The notes: a model not told the origin generated them from the letters alone. Shown: positions 51,204-60,928, counted from the stretch's first letter. The stretch is DNA of 64,000 nt from Parablautia intestinalis (GCA_003612395.1 RAYQ01000003.1:186001-250000), one strand, 5' to 3'. Program-made: numbers and translations.

Positions 51204-51686
51204 CTATCTGGACTCACCCAAATCCTTATCGGAACAGGGCACGTGATGAATCAGCTGTGCACCTTCACAGTACTCATCCGAATATGTAAGCATGAATTGT
51301 ACTTCACGCCCTTCGGGCTCATAGCGTCCGTGGTAAAATACCGGCGGACTAAAATGAGCCGGAATCTTTGTAGCTTTGAACATTGCTCCTGCTATTCTCC
51401 CGCAAAGCACATTAAAATATTCCTTACTGAATTCCTCCAGCTCTTCGGGACTTACCGATTCCTCATGAAAAGAGTTGCAGGCCATACGATACAGCAGTCC
51501 GGTATCGGCACACAGTGTCAGACTGGTATGAAATCCTCTGTCAAAGGTAATCTGGACCGTACAAAGATCCTCACCCGTTGACTGGCTTTCCTGATGCAGG
51601 CGCACACCTGCAGTGCATTCCGTCACATCCCGAACCGCCTGATCAAGTATCTGCGCAAGCTCCTCTTTTGCCATAGCAGTATTCAT
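51204..51686 (-). CDS. CheX-like chemotaxis phosphatase
   Basis: A 160-residue CheX/CheC-fold protein. The phosphatase helix reads EEFSKEYFNVLCGRIAGAMFK, carrying Glu-x2-Asn (E in KEYFN), followed by a downstream Pro (TKIPAHFSPP), as in CheX. CheX removes phosphate from CheY-type receivers; here it sits between two single-domain receivers in a non-flagellar operon, so it may tune one of them. Confidence 0.75.
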   Translation of the reverse strand: MNTAMAKEELAQILDQAVRDVTECTAGVRLHQESQSTGEDLCTVQITFDRGFHTSLTLCADTGLLYRMACNSFHEESVSPEELEEFSKEYFNVLCGRIAGAMFKATKIPAHFSPPVFYHGRYEPEGREVQFMLTYSDEYCEGAQLIHHVPCSDKDLGESR

Positions 51687-51721
51687 TCCACAAATCCCCT
51701 CTCTGTCATAGTTTCATATTC

Positions 51722-52111
51722 TTACGGATTAAAAACCTGATGAATTCTTTTAAGAAGCTCCTCTGATTGAAAAGGCTTCAATATATAATCACAAACTCCC
51801 AGCTTAGCGCTCGCCATAACCACATCCTTATCCTCCACACCGGTAAGCATGATCACCGGTATGTCCGCTCTGTTCTCCATAGCACGTATCTGCCGCAGTG
51901 TCTCAATGCCATCCATAGGCGCCATTTTAATATCCAGCAAAATAAGCTCCGGCTTTTCCATCTCCAGATATTTTAACGCCCGTACCCCCGAATTGACCGT
52001 GATAACATCATAATCATCGCGCAGGGTATTCGAAATTCGTGTTAAGACAATTGCCGTATCATCCACTGCCAAAATACGCTTTTTATAATTTCCACCTCTT
52101 GTCTGACTCAT
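51722..52111 (-). CDS. Single-domain response regulator (CheY-like) 1
   Basis: A 129-residue receiver-only protein: AVDDTAIV (acidic pair), LILLDIKMAPMDG (phospho-Asp), MLTGVED (Thr) and ILKPFQSEE (Lys). Its ATG overlaps the stop of the hybrid kinase (ATGA), implying translational coupling, so the kinase may phosphorelay to it through its Hpt domain. Confidence 0.9.
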   Translation of the reverse strand: MSQTRGGNYKKRILAVDDTAIVLTRISNTLRDDYDVITVNSGVRALKYLEMEKPELILLDIKMAPMDGIETLRQIRAMENRADIPVIMLTGVEDKDVVMASAKLGVCDYILKPFQSEELLKRIHQVFNP

Positions 52112-54960
52112 TTTTGATTTTCCTCCTCTTTCAATATGCCAATGACCTGACCTAACAGCTCTTCGGCATTATCATCTTCATATAATCTTAGCTGCTCCTG
52201 TATCTGCCCAAAGCGCTCCTGCATCTCCTTCGGCAGTTCATGAAGCAGTATTGCTTCCACCTTTTCCGCACACTCCCGGGATCTGAAATGCTTCAGTTCC
52301 TCTAACGCTGTCTCTGTCTGTTTTCTCAGTTCCCCTATGGGAATACCGGGAAGTTTTTCTTTTACGTCATTATCCTGTCTGTACTTTTCCAGGAACTGTT
52401 CAATGTTCGCAAGGAGAGTCTCATATTTTGCCATCAAAAGCGGAAATTGTTCCAAAATAAATTCTCTCTCACCCTGTGCCGCAGCATTTTCCTGTGCCCG
52501 GGCTATATTGGAAACATCCATGGCTCCAATATTGGCGGATGCGCTTTTAAGTCCATGGACCTCTATCTGATAACGCAAAATATCTGATTCCACAAGCTCA
52601 CAAAGAAGCCTTGTCTTACGTTTGCCATCTGCGCAGTAAAGATCCAGCAAATCCACAAATCCGGCTTCATCGCCCGAATAATACTGCATTGCAACGTTCA
52701 TATCCACTCCGTCTATTCTGAAAGTCTCCGGGTTAAGGGGCCTTGATTCTGATTCAGCGTCTGTGCTTTGTCTGTATTTCTCCGGCACCTGGCGCAGCAA
52801 AAGCCGGTTTAATTCTCTCCTGTCAAGAGGCTTTGCAATAAAATCCTGAAAACCATGTTCTAAAAAAAGCTCCCGCATACCTTCCATAGCATTGGCGGTA
52901 AGCGCAACTATAACAGGTGCAGTACCGTTTTCACCGCACTTTGTGCGGATAATCTCCACCGCTTCAATACCATCCATCCCCGGCATCATATGATCCATAA
53001 AAATAAGATCATACCGGGTGGCGCGTACCAGCTCGATAGCCTCCGGTCCGCTTTCCGCCTCATCCAAATCAAAGGAATAATTTTTCAGAAAACCTCTTGC
53101 TACTTTGCGGTTAATCACATTATCATCCACAATAAGCACTTTCACCCCCGGCGCTGTAAACATATCCGTCATCTTCCGCTCCACCTGCGGGGCCTCGGGC
53201 ATCTGTGAAACCGGCTGTTTGTCTACAATTTCCTGGGGAATTGTAATTGTGACGATTGTTCCTTTGCCGTAAGTACTTTCCACTTTGATGGTTCCTTTCA
53301 TCAGTTCCACCAGATTCTTCACGATTGCAAGCCCCAGCCCGGTGCCCTCCGCGCTCCGGTTTCTCTTGGAATCCACCTGACGAAAATCTTCAAAGATTTT
53401 ATCAAGGTCCTCCTCACGAATACCGCAGCCGGTATCCTCCACATGAAAAGTAAGCAGCTCTTCATTCTCGTTCTCTCCGGGTTTTCCGGTAATATATGCG
53501 CGTACATATCCCTTCTTCGTAAATTTTATGGCATTGCTGAGAATATTGATCAGAATCTGTTTAATTCTGCCGTCATCGCCTTTGTAGCGGCAGGGGATTG
53601 TCTCGTCACACTCATACTTAAGGATCAGTCCCTGCTGGGAGGCAGCCATATCCATCATTCCAATAATCTCATCCGCCATATCCTTTAAGTAGTAATTCAC
53701 ATTCACCAGCTCCATTTTGCCTGCCTCCACTTTGGACAGGTCCAGGATATCATTGATGATTGCCAGCAGGCTTTTGGCTGCAGACTGCACATCTCTGGCA
53801 TAATTGCAGATTTCAGTATCCTCGCTTTCCTCCATGATAATTTCATTCATTCCAATGATGGCATTCATAGGAGTACGTATCTCATGGGACATGTTGGCAA
53901 GAAATTCGCTTTTTGCAATGCTTGCCTTCTCCGCCTGGCGCCGCACGCGTTTAATCTCATTGATATATGCTTTTATATCTGTCATATCCAGGATCAGGAT
54001 AACGCAGCCCTGTACTTTACCGTTTTCATCTTTGATATGCTTGCTGTGGCTTTCATAATGCTGTCCGTTAATAGAAAAACTCCAGGGAGCATCCTCGCTC
54101 AGCATTTCTTCCTTAAAATCCTCCACTACCCTGATGTTCTCGCCCAGCTTATGGGCAGGCAGACAGGTAAAGATGTCTGCTGCCGCTCTGTTATAGCTGA
54201 CCAGCCGATCGTGAGCATCCAGTGCGATTACGCCATCCCCCATGCTCTCTAAAACCTTTTCTGCTGCCAGATGACGAAAATCATAATTACGGCGGCTCCA
54301 TACCACGATAACCACCATAGACATGGAGATGGCTAATGTCACCGGCGTGAAATCATATACATTGGCAAGCTTGCAGACATAAGCAATTAATACAATCACA
54401 GGCAGCGTGGAAATCCCAAGAATTGTAAAATATTGACGGTTGACCTGCTTATCGGAGCGTTCACGGACAGCGTGTATCAGGGTTAGCATGCACAGGGTAT
54501 AGGGCACAATAATACGGCTAAACAAAAAGAACGCATACAATGGGCCATAACTGATATCCACATGATAAAACCCGTTCGCATCCGCCACCCACTGAACTTC
54601 CCGGTAAAAAAGACCATACCGGTCAAAAAATACCGTAAGCAGTGAAAGGAAACCAATTGCGCCAAGAATTCTTAAAAGCGCTCTGGGCGGGGTGACATAA
54701 CAATATATGTAAATAAACCAGCAATAAAACAGGGGCACGAAAGTGGAACCCACATTTTCCACAATCAACGCCGTCATGGCCGCCTCCACCGTAGGCGCCC
54801 TCAGCTCCAGCAAATATCCCACATTCTGTACCAGCGAGCCGCACATAATAAAAATCAGCAGTTTCTGCTCTCTTGCTCCTTCCCCGTTAAGCAAAAGAAT
54901 CAAAGCAATCACTATAAGGCTAATACCTAAAAATTCCAATAATATGACAAGATTTACCAT
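52108..54960 (-). CDS. Hybrid sensor histidine kinase (7TM-PAS-HK-REC-Hpt)
   Basis: A 950-residue membrane kinase. In order: seven N-terminal helices (1-230, histidine-kinase 7TM type), a PAS domain (about 240-345), HisKA with FLANMSHEIRTPMNAI (phospho-His), the HATPase domain (NILSNAIKFT; DTGCGIREEDL; GTGLGLAIV), a receiver (IVDDNVINRK; LIFMDHMMPG), and a C-terminal Hpt domain (EVHGLKSASANIG). The ATG at 54960 with GGAGA ahead is chosen over the longer frame. It feeds the receiver genes downstream. Confidence 0.92.
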   Translation of the reverse strand: MVNLVILLEFLGISLIVIALILLLNGEGAREQKLLIFIMCGSLVQNVGYLLELRAPTVEAAMTALIVENVGSTFVPLFYCWFIYIYCYVTPPRALLRILGAIGFLSLLTVFFDRYGLFYREVQWVADANGFYHVDISYGPLYAFFLFSRIIVPYTLCMLTLIHAVRERSDKQVNRQYFTILGISTLPVIVLIAYVCKLANVYDFTPVTLAISMSMVVIVVWSRRNYDFRHLAAEKVLESMGDGVIALDAHDRLVSYNRAAADIFTCLPAHKLGENIRVVEDFKEEMLSEDAPWSFSINGQHYESHSKHIKDENGKVQGCVILILDMTDIKAYINEIKRVRRQAEKASIAKSEFLANMSHEIRTPMNAIIGMNEIIMEESEDTEICNYARDVQSAAKSLLAIINDILDLSKVEAGKMELVNVNYYLKDMADEIIGMMDMAASQQGLILKYECDETIPCRYKGDDGRIKQILINILSNAIKFTKKGYVRAYITGKPGENENEELLTFHVEDTGCGIREEDLDKIFEDFRQVDSKRNRSAEGTGLGLAIVKNLVELMKGTIKVESTYGKGTIVTITIPQEIVDKQPVSQMPEAPQVERKMTDMFTAPGVKVLIVDDNVINRKVARGFLKNYSFDLDEAESGPEAIELVRATRYDLIFMDHMMPGMDGIEAVEIIRTKCGENGTAPVIVALTANAMEGMRELFLEHGFQDFIAKPLDRRELNRLLLRQVPEKYRQSTDAESESRPLNPETFRIDGVDMNVAMQYYSGDEAGFVDLLDLYCADGKRKTRLLCELVESDILRYQIEVHGLKSASANIGAMDVSNIARAQENAAAQGEREFILEQFPLLMAKYETLLANIEQFLEKYRQDNDVKEKLPGIPIGELRKQTETALEELKHFRSRECAEKVEAILLHELPKEMQERFGQIQEQLRLYEDDNAEELLGQVIGILKEEENQK

Positions 54961-55199
54961 TTTAACTCTCCATGCTCCCCCAGCCTGTAATTTATGGCAT
55001 ATAGCAAATGTCACCGAAAATTCAACACTAAAAATACAATATTATAATTTTGAAACTATGTCAAGAATTGGCTTCCCTGTCCGGCAAAATCTTATTTACT
55101 GCACAGACTGTAAGAAACAGACTTTACACCTTCCTCCAAAACCACTATAATAAAAATATGATAATCAATGCAGGCCACAAATAGAAAGCAGGTGATTGT

Positions 55200-55391
55200 A
55201 TGCCATCTGGTATTGAAGTAATCAAACAAGCGCTTGATGATTTCAGCAAAATTCAGGAATATATGTTTTTAGCCAGAAAAGAGAATGCCACCGAAACTTA
55301 TGCAAAGCTGAAAAAGGAATATCTGACACTCAAAGCCTTGCTTAATGTATCCGGCGTCAATCTGACAGGTATTGATGAAATTAAAGAATAA
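55200..55391 (+). CDS. Small helical protein of unknown function
   Basis: A 63-residue protein, not recognised. It is predicted helical, with a central repeat-like segment (IQEYMFLARKENATETYAKLKKEYLTLKALLN). AGGTG lies seven bases before the ATG, and a terminator follows at 55435. Divergent from the hybrid kinase. It could be a small regulator or scaffold; no function is assigned. Confidence 0.6.
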   Translation: MPSGIEVIKQALDDFSKIQEYMFLARKENATETYAKLKKEYLTLKALLNVSGVNLTGIDEIKE

Positions 55392-55434
55392 AAATGTTAA
55401 GGTCAACACACGCCAAAAGCGGCCCGGTTTTAAA

Positions 55435-55469
55435 AAATCGACTCATTTTCACCTTAAATGAGTCGATTT
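55435..55469. terminator. Bidirectional terminator
   Basis: A 14-bp perfect stem (AAATCGACTCATTT with AAATGAGTCGATTT) has a 7-base loop. A T-run lies on both strands (TTTTTT on minus). It serves the small gene at 55200 and can also end the prfA operon transcript. Confidence 0.8.
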
Positions 55470-55493
55470 CTAATTTTATATAATGATGCTTCC

Positions 55494-55515
55494 CTGACTT
55501 AGGAAGCGTGGCAGC
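55494..55515 (-). repeat. REP-like palindrome copy g
   Basis: Minus-strand copy of the REP-like family (GCTGCCACGCTTCC...GTCAG), between the small gene and prfA. It is followed on the plus strand by a GGCCGGCAAAGCCTGGCATCCG segment (55532 on) that resembles the arms of the 22297 terminator. Confidence 0.5.
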
Positions 55516-55606
55516 GTTTTTGACATAAAGAGGCCGGCAAAGCCTGGCATCCGTTATTTTCACCTTTTCACGATGATATTCTTTCGTATAGCAGAAACCC
55601 CTGCAT

Positions 55607-56683
55607 TCAGTTTTCTCCCATTTTAACCAGCTTCGCAGCCTGGTCCGCTGCAATGCAGGCGTCAATAATCTCCTGGATATCCCCGTTCATCACTTTATCC
55701 AATTTATAGAGGGTCAGCCCGATTCTGTGGTCGGTAACCCGTCCCTGGGGGAAATTGTAAGTGCGTATCTTTTCGGAACGGTCCCCTGTACCAATCTGGC
55801 TTCTTCGCAGCTCTGCTTCCGCGTCATGTCTCTGCTGCTGCTCTATATCGTAAAGCTTTGCTTTTAAAAGGGCAAAAGCCTTTGCCTTGTTTTGAAGCTG
55901 GGACTTTTCCGTCTGGCTGTACACCACAATTCCCGTGGGGTAATGGGTCAGCCGCACTGCTGAGTCTGTGGTATTGACGCACTGACCGCCGTTGCCCGAT
56001 GCACGCATAACATCAATGCGGATATCCTTATCATCAATTACAATATCAATATCTTCATCCACCTCAGGCATCACCGCAACACTGATGGTCGAGGTGTGAA
56101 TACGCCCTCCTGACTCCGTTTCCGGCACACGCTGCACACGGTGCACACCGCTTTCATATTTCAGCCTGGAGTAAGCTCCCTGGCCGCTTATCATAAAGCT
56201 GACCTCCTTCATACCGCCAATTCCTATCTCATCCACATTTAAGGTTTCCACTTTCCAGCGCTGACCTTCCGCATAATGCACATAAAGCCGGTAAACCTCT
56301 GCCGCAAACAAGGCTGCCTCATCACCGCCGGCTCCTGCCCGGATTTCCACAATAACGTTTTTATCGTCATTGGGATCCTTAGGCAGAAGCAGCACCTTAA
56401 GCTCCTGCTCTAATTCCTCAATGCGCTTTTTGGAAGAAGCCAGTTCTTCTTTTAACATCTCACGCATATCTTCATCAGACTCTTCCTCCAGCATGGAAAG
56501 AGAGTCCTCCACATCCTGTTTTGACTTTTTATATTCCTTATAAGCGTCCACAATGGGCGTTAAATCGCTTTGCTCTTTCATCAGTCTGCGAAATCTCTCC
56601 TGATTTCCGGCCACACCGGGTTCGTTTAACTCACTCATGATTTCCTCAAACCGAATCAGCAAATCTTCCAATTTGTCAAACAT
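55607..56683 (-). CDS. prfA: Peptide chain release factor 1
   Basis: A 358-residue class I release factor reading UAA/UAG. The GGQ peptidyl-hydrolysis loop is [15 protein letters not shown]. The region 180-195 where the PxT tripeptide is expected reads [12 protein letters not shown], as in RF1. The Gln of GGQ is the substrate of prmC, the gene immediately upstream. The start is the fourth codon of the frame (56683), as GGAGG spacing fits it and MFDKLE is the usual RF1 start. Confidence 0.97.
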   Translation of the reverse strand: MFDKLEDLLIRFEEIMSELNEPGVAGNQERFRRLMKEQSDLTPIVDAYKEYKKSKQDVEDSLSMLEEESDEDMREMLKEELASSKKRIEELEQELKVLLLPKDPNDDKNVIVEIRAGAGGDEAALFAAEVYRLYVHYAEGQRWKVETLNVDEIGIGGMKEVSFMISGQGAYSRLKYESGVHRVQRVPETESGGRIHTSTISVAVMPEVDEDIDIVIDDKDIRIDVMRASGNGGQCVNTTDSAVRLTHYPTGIVVYSQTEKSQLQNKAKAFALLKAKLYDIEQQQRHDAEAELRRSQIGTGDRSEKIRTYNFPQGRVTDHRIGLTLYKLDKVMNGDIQEIIDACIAADQAAKLVKMGEN

Positions 56684-56832
56684 TGTTTTCATCCTCCATT
56701 CCCGGAAACTACCTATAATCCCGTTTGCTTCCGGAACAAAATTCCGGTATAATTATTCCCTGCATCATGCACCTGCAATCCGCCCGTTAAATATACGATT
56801 CAGGCCAAAGACTGCAAAGTTCCATCCCGCTT

Positions 56833-57666
56833 TCAACCAATATAAATACCCGTCACTACTCTGTCAAGTCCTGATAAATCCTGATAAACCGTGATCTCAC
56901 CGTAGCCCGCTTTTTCCATAAGGCTGCTCACCTGCGCTCCCTGCTTACAGCCAATTTCAAAAAAAAGCCTGCCGCCCGGATACAAATATCTGTCTGCCCT
57001 CTTTATAATCTCCCGGTAAAAATAAAGTCCATCCCCGCCGCCGTCAAGAGCCATCAGAGGATCATGATCTCTTACCTCCTCCATCAGAAGCGGTATTTCC
57101 CCGCTTGGAATATAGGGCGGATTGGAGACGATGATTTCAAACTTTCCCTCTATGTTTTCAAACAAATCACTTTGTACAAATTCAGCGCTTAAGGAAAGAC
57201 TCCTGGCATTTTCCCTGGCAACCAAAAGGGCCTTTTTTGACAAATCGCTTCCCACTCCCTGACAGGAATTTGAGTATTTCAAAAGGCTTAAGAGAATACA
57301 GCCCGATCCTGTGCAAAGATCAAGGATGCGCATCCCATCTCTCAGAATGCGCATGACTTCCTCCACCAAAGTCTCCGTGTCCTGTCTCGGGATCAGCACA
57401 TCGGGCGTCACCTTAAACTTAAGCCCCATAAACTCCTGACAGCCCAAAATATGCTGTAATGGAATATGCCGCTTTCTTTTATCAATCAGGCGCAGATAAC
57501 GCTCACACTGTTCCTGCCCCACCTGCCTGTCCCCGTGGGCAAACAGATCGCTCCGGCTAGTGCTGCAGGTTTCCTCAAGCAAAAGCCTGGCGTCCAGGGC
57601 GTATTCCTCTATCCCTGCCTGCTTAAGCCCCTTCTCTCCCATTTCATATAATGCTTTGTATTCCAC
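56833..57666 (-). CDS. prmC: Release factor glutamine methyltransferase
   Basis: A 277-residue SAM-dependent enzyme that methylates the GGQ glutamine of RF1/RF2. The helical N-terminal domain is followed by motif I LDLCTGSGCILL and motif IV SNPPYIPSGEI (NPPY). The start is GTG, two bases after the DUF1385 stop. It precedes prfA, the normal order. Confidence 0.95.
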   Translation of the reverse strand: MEYKALYEMGEKGLKQAGIEEYALDARLLLEETCSTSRSDLFAHGDRQVGQEQCERYLRLIDKRKRHIPLQHILGCQEFMGLKFKVTPDVLIPRQDTETLVEEVMRILRDGMRILDLCTGSGCILLSLLKYSNSCQGVGSDLSKKALLVARENARSLSLSAEFVQSDLFENIEGKFEIIVSNPPYIPSGEIPLLMEEVRDHDPLMALDGGGDGLYFYREIIKRADRYLYPGGRLFFEIGCKQGAQVSSLMEKAGYGEITVYQDLSGLDRVVTGIYIG

Positions 57667-57668
57667 CC

Positions 57669-58673
57669 TCAGTTATCCTCATCTTCCCCGTCAGTCATTT
57701 CATCCACCAGCCAGGAATCGTCTACCTCGTAGCCAAAAGTCTCTTTCAAATACGCCTTCCAGTCAAAAACAGCCTCTACTGATTTCATGGCAACCTCCAC
57801 CATGCTCTCATCCGGTTCCTTGGTGGTAAGCCGCTGCAAAAGCATACCGGGTGCCGAGATGATCCGTACTAAAATATTGTCGCTTCTCCCTGCAAGCCGT
57901 ATGATTTCATAAGAAATCCCCGCAATCACAGGTATCAGGGCAATGCGCAGCAAAACCTTCAAAGCCGTATTATCCACCCGTATAAAAAAGAACAAAATAA
58001 TGCTGACAAACATGACAAAAAACAAAAAACTGGTTCCGCAGCGCTTATGAATACGGGAACTCCTCATTACATTGTGTACCGTAAGGGGTCTCCCTTTTTC
58101 AATGCAGTTAATACATTTATGCTCCGCTCCATGGTATTGATAGAGCCTGTGAATATCCTTCATAAGGCTGATTCCCACCACATATGCCAGAAAAATGATA
58201 ATCCTGATTGCTCCTTCCAGGATGGCAAGCAAAGAGGCATTTCTCACATATTCGGCAAGAAAACCGGAAAGGAAATAGGGCAGCAGGATAAAAATTGCCA
58301 CCGCAAGAATTACGGAAAACACAGTGGTTATTCCCATCAATATACTCTCTCCCCTGCCGCCGGACACTTTATCAAGGGCCTTGTCAAGCCCCGTCTCCTT
58401 CGCGTCCTCATCCTCATAAAAGGAGGCTGAATAATTCAGCGTCCTCATTCCGAGACGCAGGGAATCAATAAAATTAAATATTCCTCTGATAAAAGGAATG
58501 TTAACCAGCCTGCTGCCATGCATGCATCCGTGAAACACATCCAGCTCCACTTCAATTTCTCCGTTTGGCTTGCGAACAGCCACTGCATAGTCGTCCTTAT
58601 TCCTCATCATAACCCCCTCAAGCACTGCCTGTCCGCCAATTCCTGAGTAACGGCTGCCTTTTTTCTTCCTCAT
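57669..58673 (-). CDS. DUF1385 family membrane protein
   Basis: A 334-residue protein with the conserved N-terminal GGQAVLEGVMMR and AEHKCINCIEKG (YHGAEHK) signature, plus about four membrane helices. DUF1385 proteins are conserved in Firmicutes next to rpmE, prmC and prfA, as here; the family has been linked to metal-dependent or envelope roles without a settled function. GGAGG precedes the ATG. Confidence 0.92.
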   Translation of the reverse strand: MRKKKGSRYSGIGGQAVLEGVMMRNKDDYAVAVRKPNGEIEVELDVFHGCMHGSRLVNIPFIRGIFNFIDSLRLGMRTLNYSASFYEDEDAKETGLDKALDKVSGGRGESILMGITTVFSVILAVAIFILLPYFLSGFLAEYVRNASLLAILEGAIRIIIFLAYVVGISLMKDIHRLYQYHGAEHKCINCIEKGRPLTVHNVMRSSRIHKRCGTSFLFFVMFVSIILFFFIRVDNTALKVLLRIALIPVIAGISYEIIRLAGRSDNILVRIISAPGMLLQRLTTKEPDESMVEVAMKSVEAVFDWKAYLKETFGYEVDDSWLVDEMTDGEDEDN

Positions 58674-58707
58674 CTAAAACCTCCGTACAGTCCATCCATC
58701 AAATGCT

Positions 58708-58730
58708 GCTGCCACGCTTTGCGGGTCAGC
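58708..58730 (+). repeat. REP-like palindrome copy e
   Basis: GCTGCCACGC...GTCAGC palindrome followed by TTATTTATTAAAAA, in the leader between rpmE and DUF1385, oriented against the direction of transcription. Confidence 0.6.
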
Positions 58731-58783
58731 TTATTTATTAAAAACTTAGTTAAACCTTCTATATGCAGGCCTGTGCACAAAAT

Positions 58784-58810
58784 AAGGTTGAGATGTAACA
58801 CCCCAACCTT
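58784..58810 (-). terminator. Terminator after rpmE
   Basis: AAGGTTG (58784-58790) pairs with CAACCTT (58804-58810), 13-base loop; on the minus strand it ends in ATTTTGTG. It may give partial termination between rpmE and DUF1385. Confidence 0.6.
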
Positions 58811-58822
58811 TTCTGCGTAGAA

Positions 58823-59029
58823 CTATTTGTTTCCCATACCATATTTCTTGTTGAACTTATCAATTCGTCCGTCAGCCCTTGCTGCTTTCTGCTGACCTGT
58901 GTAGAATGCATGGCACTTAGAACAAACTTCAACGTGAATATCCTTTTTGGTTGAACCTGTTACAAAGGTATTGCCACAGTTACAAGTTACAGTTGCCTGA
59001 TAAAACTCAGGATGAATTCCCTCTTTCAT
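58823..59029 (-). CDS. rpmE: 50S ribosomal protein L31 (zinc form)
   Basis: A 68-residue L31. The Cys residues in TCNCGNTF and [10 protein letters not shown] give the zinc-binding (C+) form. The N-terminus [19 protein letters not shown] and C-terminal basic tail are typical. GAGAGGTGATAGC precedes the ATG, and a good vegetative promoter lies upstream. Confidence 0.97.
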   Translation of the reverse strand: MKEGIHPEFYQATVTCNCGNTFVTGSTKKDIHVEVCSKCHAFYTGQQKAARADGRIDKFNKKYGMGNK

Positions 59030-59138
59030 GCTATCACCTCTCTATGTTCATTTAACGTTTCTTAAAATTACTTCGTTTTCATCTGCCGTATGGCTTACCT
59101 GCGTCAGTTCCCGCAGATATAATCCGAAACAGCTTTTT

Positions 59139-59167
59139 AATTGTATCATAGCTTATTCTATGATGCA
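59139..59167 (-). promoter_or_regulatory. Vegetative promoter of rpmE
   Basis: On the minus strand TTGCAT (59167-59162) and TACAAT (59144-59139) are separated by 17 bases, a near-consensus sigma A promoter. The transcript would have a leader of about 100 bases before rpmE, where ribosomal leader structures are known in Firmicutes; I did not fold it. Confidence 0.65.
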
Positions 59168-59175
59168 AGTACTTT

Positions 59176-60669
59176 TTAGAACCATTTTATTTTTTTCACA
59201 AGATTTACAAACTCCTGATTGTTTCTGGTCTTGGCAAACATATCAAGGATCTTATCCACAGCTTCCTCCGGCTTTAACCCGTTTAAGGCTTTCCGCATAA
59301 TATTGATTGCCTCTAATTCATCGGGAGCAAGTAAAAGATCCTCCCGCCTTGTACCGGATTTGGGAATATCAATGGCCGGAAATACCCTTCTCTCCGACAG
59401 TTTTCTGTCAAGCACAAGCTCCATATTGCCGGTTCCCTTAAACTCTTCATATACCACATCATCCATCTTGCTCCCCGTATCAACAAGGGCCGTGGCAAGT
59501 ATGGTAAGAGAACCGCCCTCCCGCATATTTCTGGCTGCCCCAAAAAATCTCTTGGGCATATGTAAGGCTGCCGGGTCAAGACCTCCTGACAGAGTACGCC
59601 CGCTTGGCGGCACGGTTTGATTGTAGGCTCTTGTCAGTCTGGTGATACTGTCAATCAGGATCATAACATCCTTTTTATGCTCAACTAAGCGTTTTCCTCT
59701 CTCTATTACCATCTCGGACACACGTTTATGGTGCTCCGGTAATTCATCAAAGGTGGAATAGATCACTTCTACATTAGGGCCCTCAATTGCCTCTTTAATA
59801 TCTGTCACTTCCTCGGGGCGCTCGTCAATTAAGAGAATAATTAAGTGGACCTCTGGCGCATTGCGCTTTACGGATTTCGCCACATCCTTAAGGAGAGTGG
59901 TTTTTCCTGCTTTGGGGGGCGATACAATCATACCGCGCTGTCCTTTTCCCACAGGGCTTATTAAATCCATAATCCTCATGGCAACACTTGCCCCGGGCAT
60001 TTCCAAATGTAGCCTTTTGTTGGGAAAAACAGGCGTCATATCTTCAAAATTGCATCTTCTTGCCGCCACCTCAGGCGCATAACCGTTAATGGATTTCACG
60101 TAAAGAAGTGCAGCAAATTTTTCTCCCTGGGTTCTGACCCGGGTGTTTCCCTCCAAAACATCGCCTGTCTTTAAGCCAAACCGGCGGATCTGACTGGGTG
60201 CCACATATACGTCATGATCTCCCGGCAAAAAGTTCTCACAGCGGATAAAACCATATCCGTCAGGCATAACCTCCAAAATACCGCTGGCGGCAATACCGCT
60301 GTCCAAATCTGCCGGAAACTTGTCTTCCTCCGCCTTTACATCATCGTTTTTATTTTCTCCCCGGCCCGGCTTATACTCGCCCCTTTCCGTCCGCTCCGGC
60401 TTTGTTTCTGTTTTTTCATTTCTATTTTCTCGGTTTGCCGGTTTATCTTCTCCCCGGTCATTTCTTTTCTCCGTTTTTTCCGAAAAAGCCTGTTTGGCAG
60501 GCCCGGGGGCCGGCATCACATTCTTTCCCTGTGCCTTAACCTTCTCATCCTCTGCCAGCATAAGCTCTACAAGCTCCGCCTTCTTCATCGTGGACGTTCC
60601 TTTAAGACCCCTGGCTTTTGCGACAGCCTTTAAATCCGCAAGCGCCAATGACTCATATTTCTCTCTCAT
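59176..60669 (-). CDS. rho: Transcription termination factor Rho
   Basis: A 497-residue hexameric RNA helicase. The N-terminal SAP-like segment (LADLKAVAKARGLKGTSTMKK) is followed by a long highly charged low-complexity insert (about residues 48-125, Lys/Glu/Arg/Asn rich). An RNA-binding S1 fold (GYGFIRCENFLPGDHDVYV) and the ATPase core (PKAGKTTLL Walker A, LLIDERPEEVTD Walker B) follow. The insert makes it longer than E. coli Rho (419). GGAGG precedes the ATG. Confidence 0.97.
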   Translation of the reverse strand: MREKYESLALADLKAVAKARGLKGTSTMKKAELVELMLAEDEKVKAQGKNVMPAPGPAKQAFSEKTEKRNDRGEDKPANRENRNEKTETKPERTERGEYKPGRGENKNDDVKAEEDKFPADLDSGIAASGILEVMPDGYGFIRCENFLPGDHDVYVAPSQIRRFGLKTGDVLEGNTRVRTQGEKFAALLYVKSINGYAPEVAARRCNFEDMTPVFPNKRLHLEMPGASVAMRIMDLISPVGKGQRGMIVSPPKAGKTTLLKDVAKSVKRNAPEVHLIILLIDERPEEVTDIKEAIEGPNVEVIYSTFDELPEHHKRVSEMVIERGKRLVEHKKDVMILIDSITRLTRAYNQTVPPSGRTLSGGLDPAALHMPKRFFGAARNMREGGSLTILATALVDTGSKMDDVVYEEFKGTGNMELVLDRKLSERRVFPAIDIPKSGTRREDLLLAPDELEAINIMRKALNGLKPEEAVDKILDMFAKTRNNQEFVNLVKKIKWF

Positions 60670-60880
60670 AAAAATCCTCCATTCTTTCCTAAGCCCGTAA
60701 TAAAATTAATCTATACACAAACTAAAGCTTTCTTGCAAGGCTATTAAATTCATTTGTTTTCTCTCGGGAATTTATTACGATTTGTCATCTGAAATGTTTA
60801 TGTAAAAGATTATACAACATAACTGCAAAAATAACAAGAACAAGGTTTCGTATAAATTTCAGGCAGGTCTGGCAATGCTG

Positions 60881-60928
60881 CTTTTCACAGGGTGGTCAGA
60901 AGCGGATAGATGACCAGCCTGCGAAAAG
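60881..60928. promoter_or_regulatory. Long imperfect palindrome between purF-like and rho genes
   Basis: An 18-bp stem with two symmetric mismatches (CTTTTC-A-CAGG-G-TGGTCA against TGACCA-G-CCTG-C-GAAAAG, 12-base loop) lies just after the stop of the PurF-like gene. It has no T-run on the minus strand, so it may protect the 3' end rather than terminate. Confidence 0.45.
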
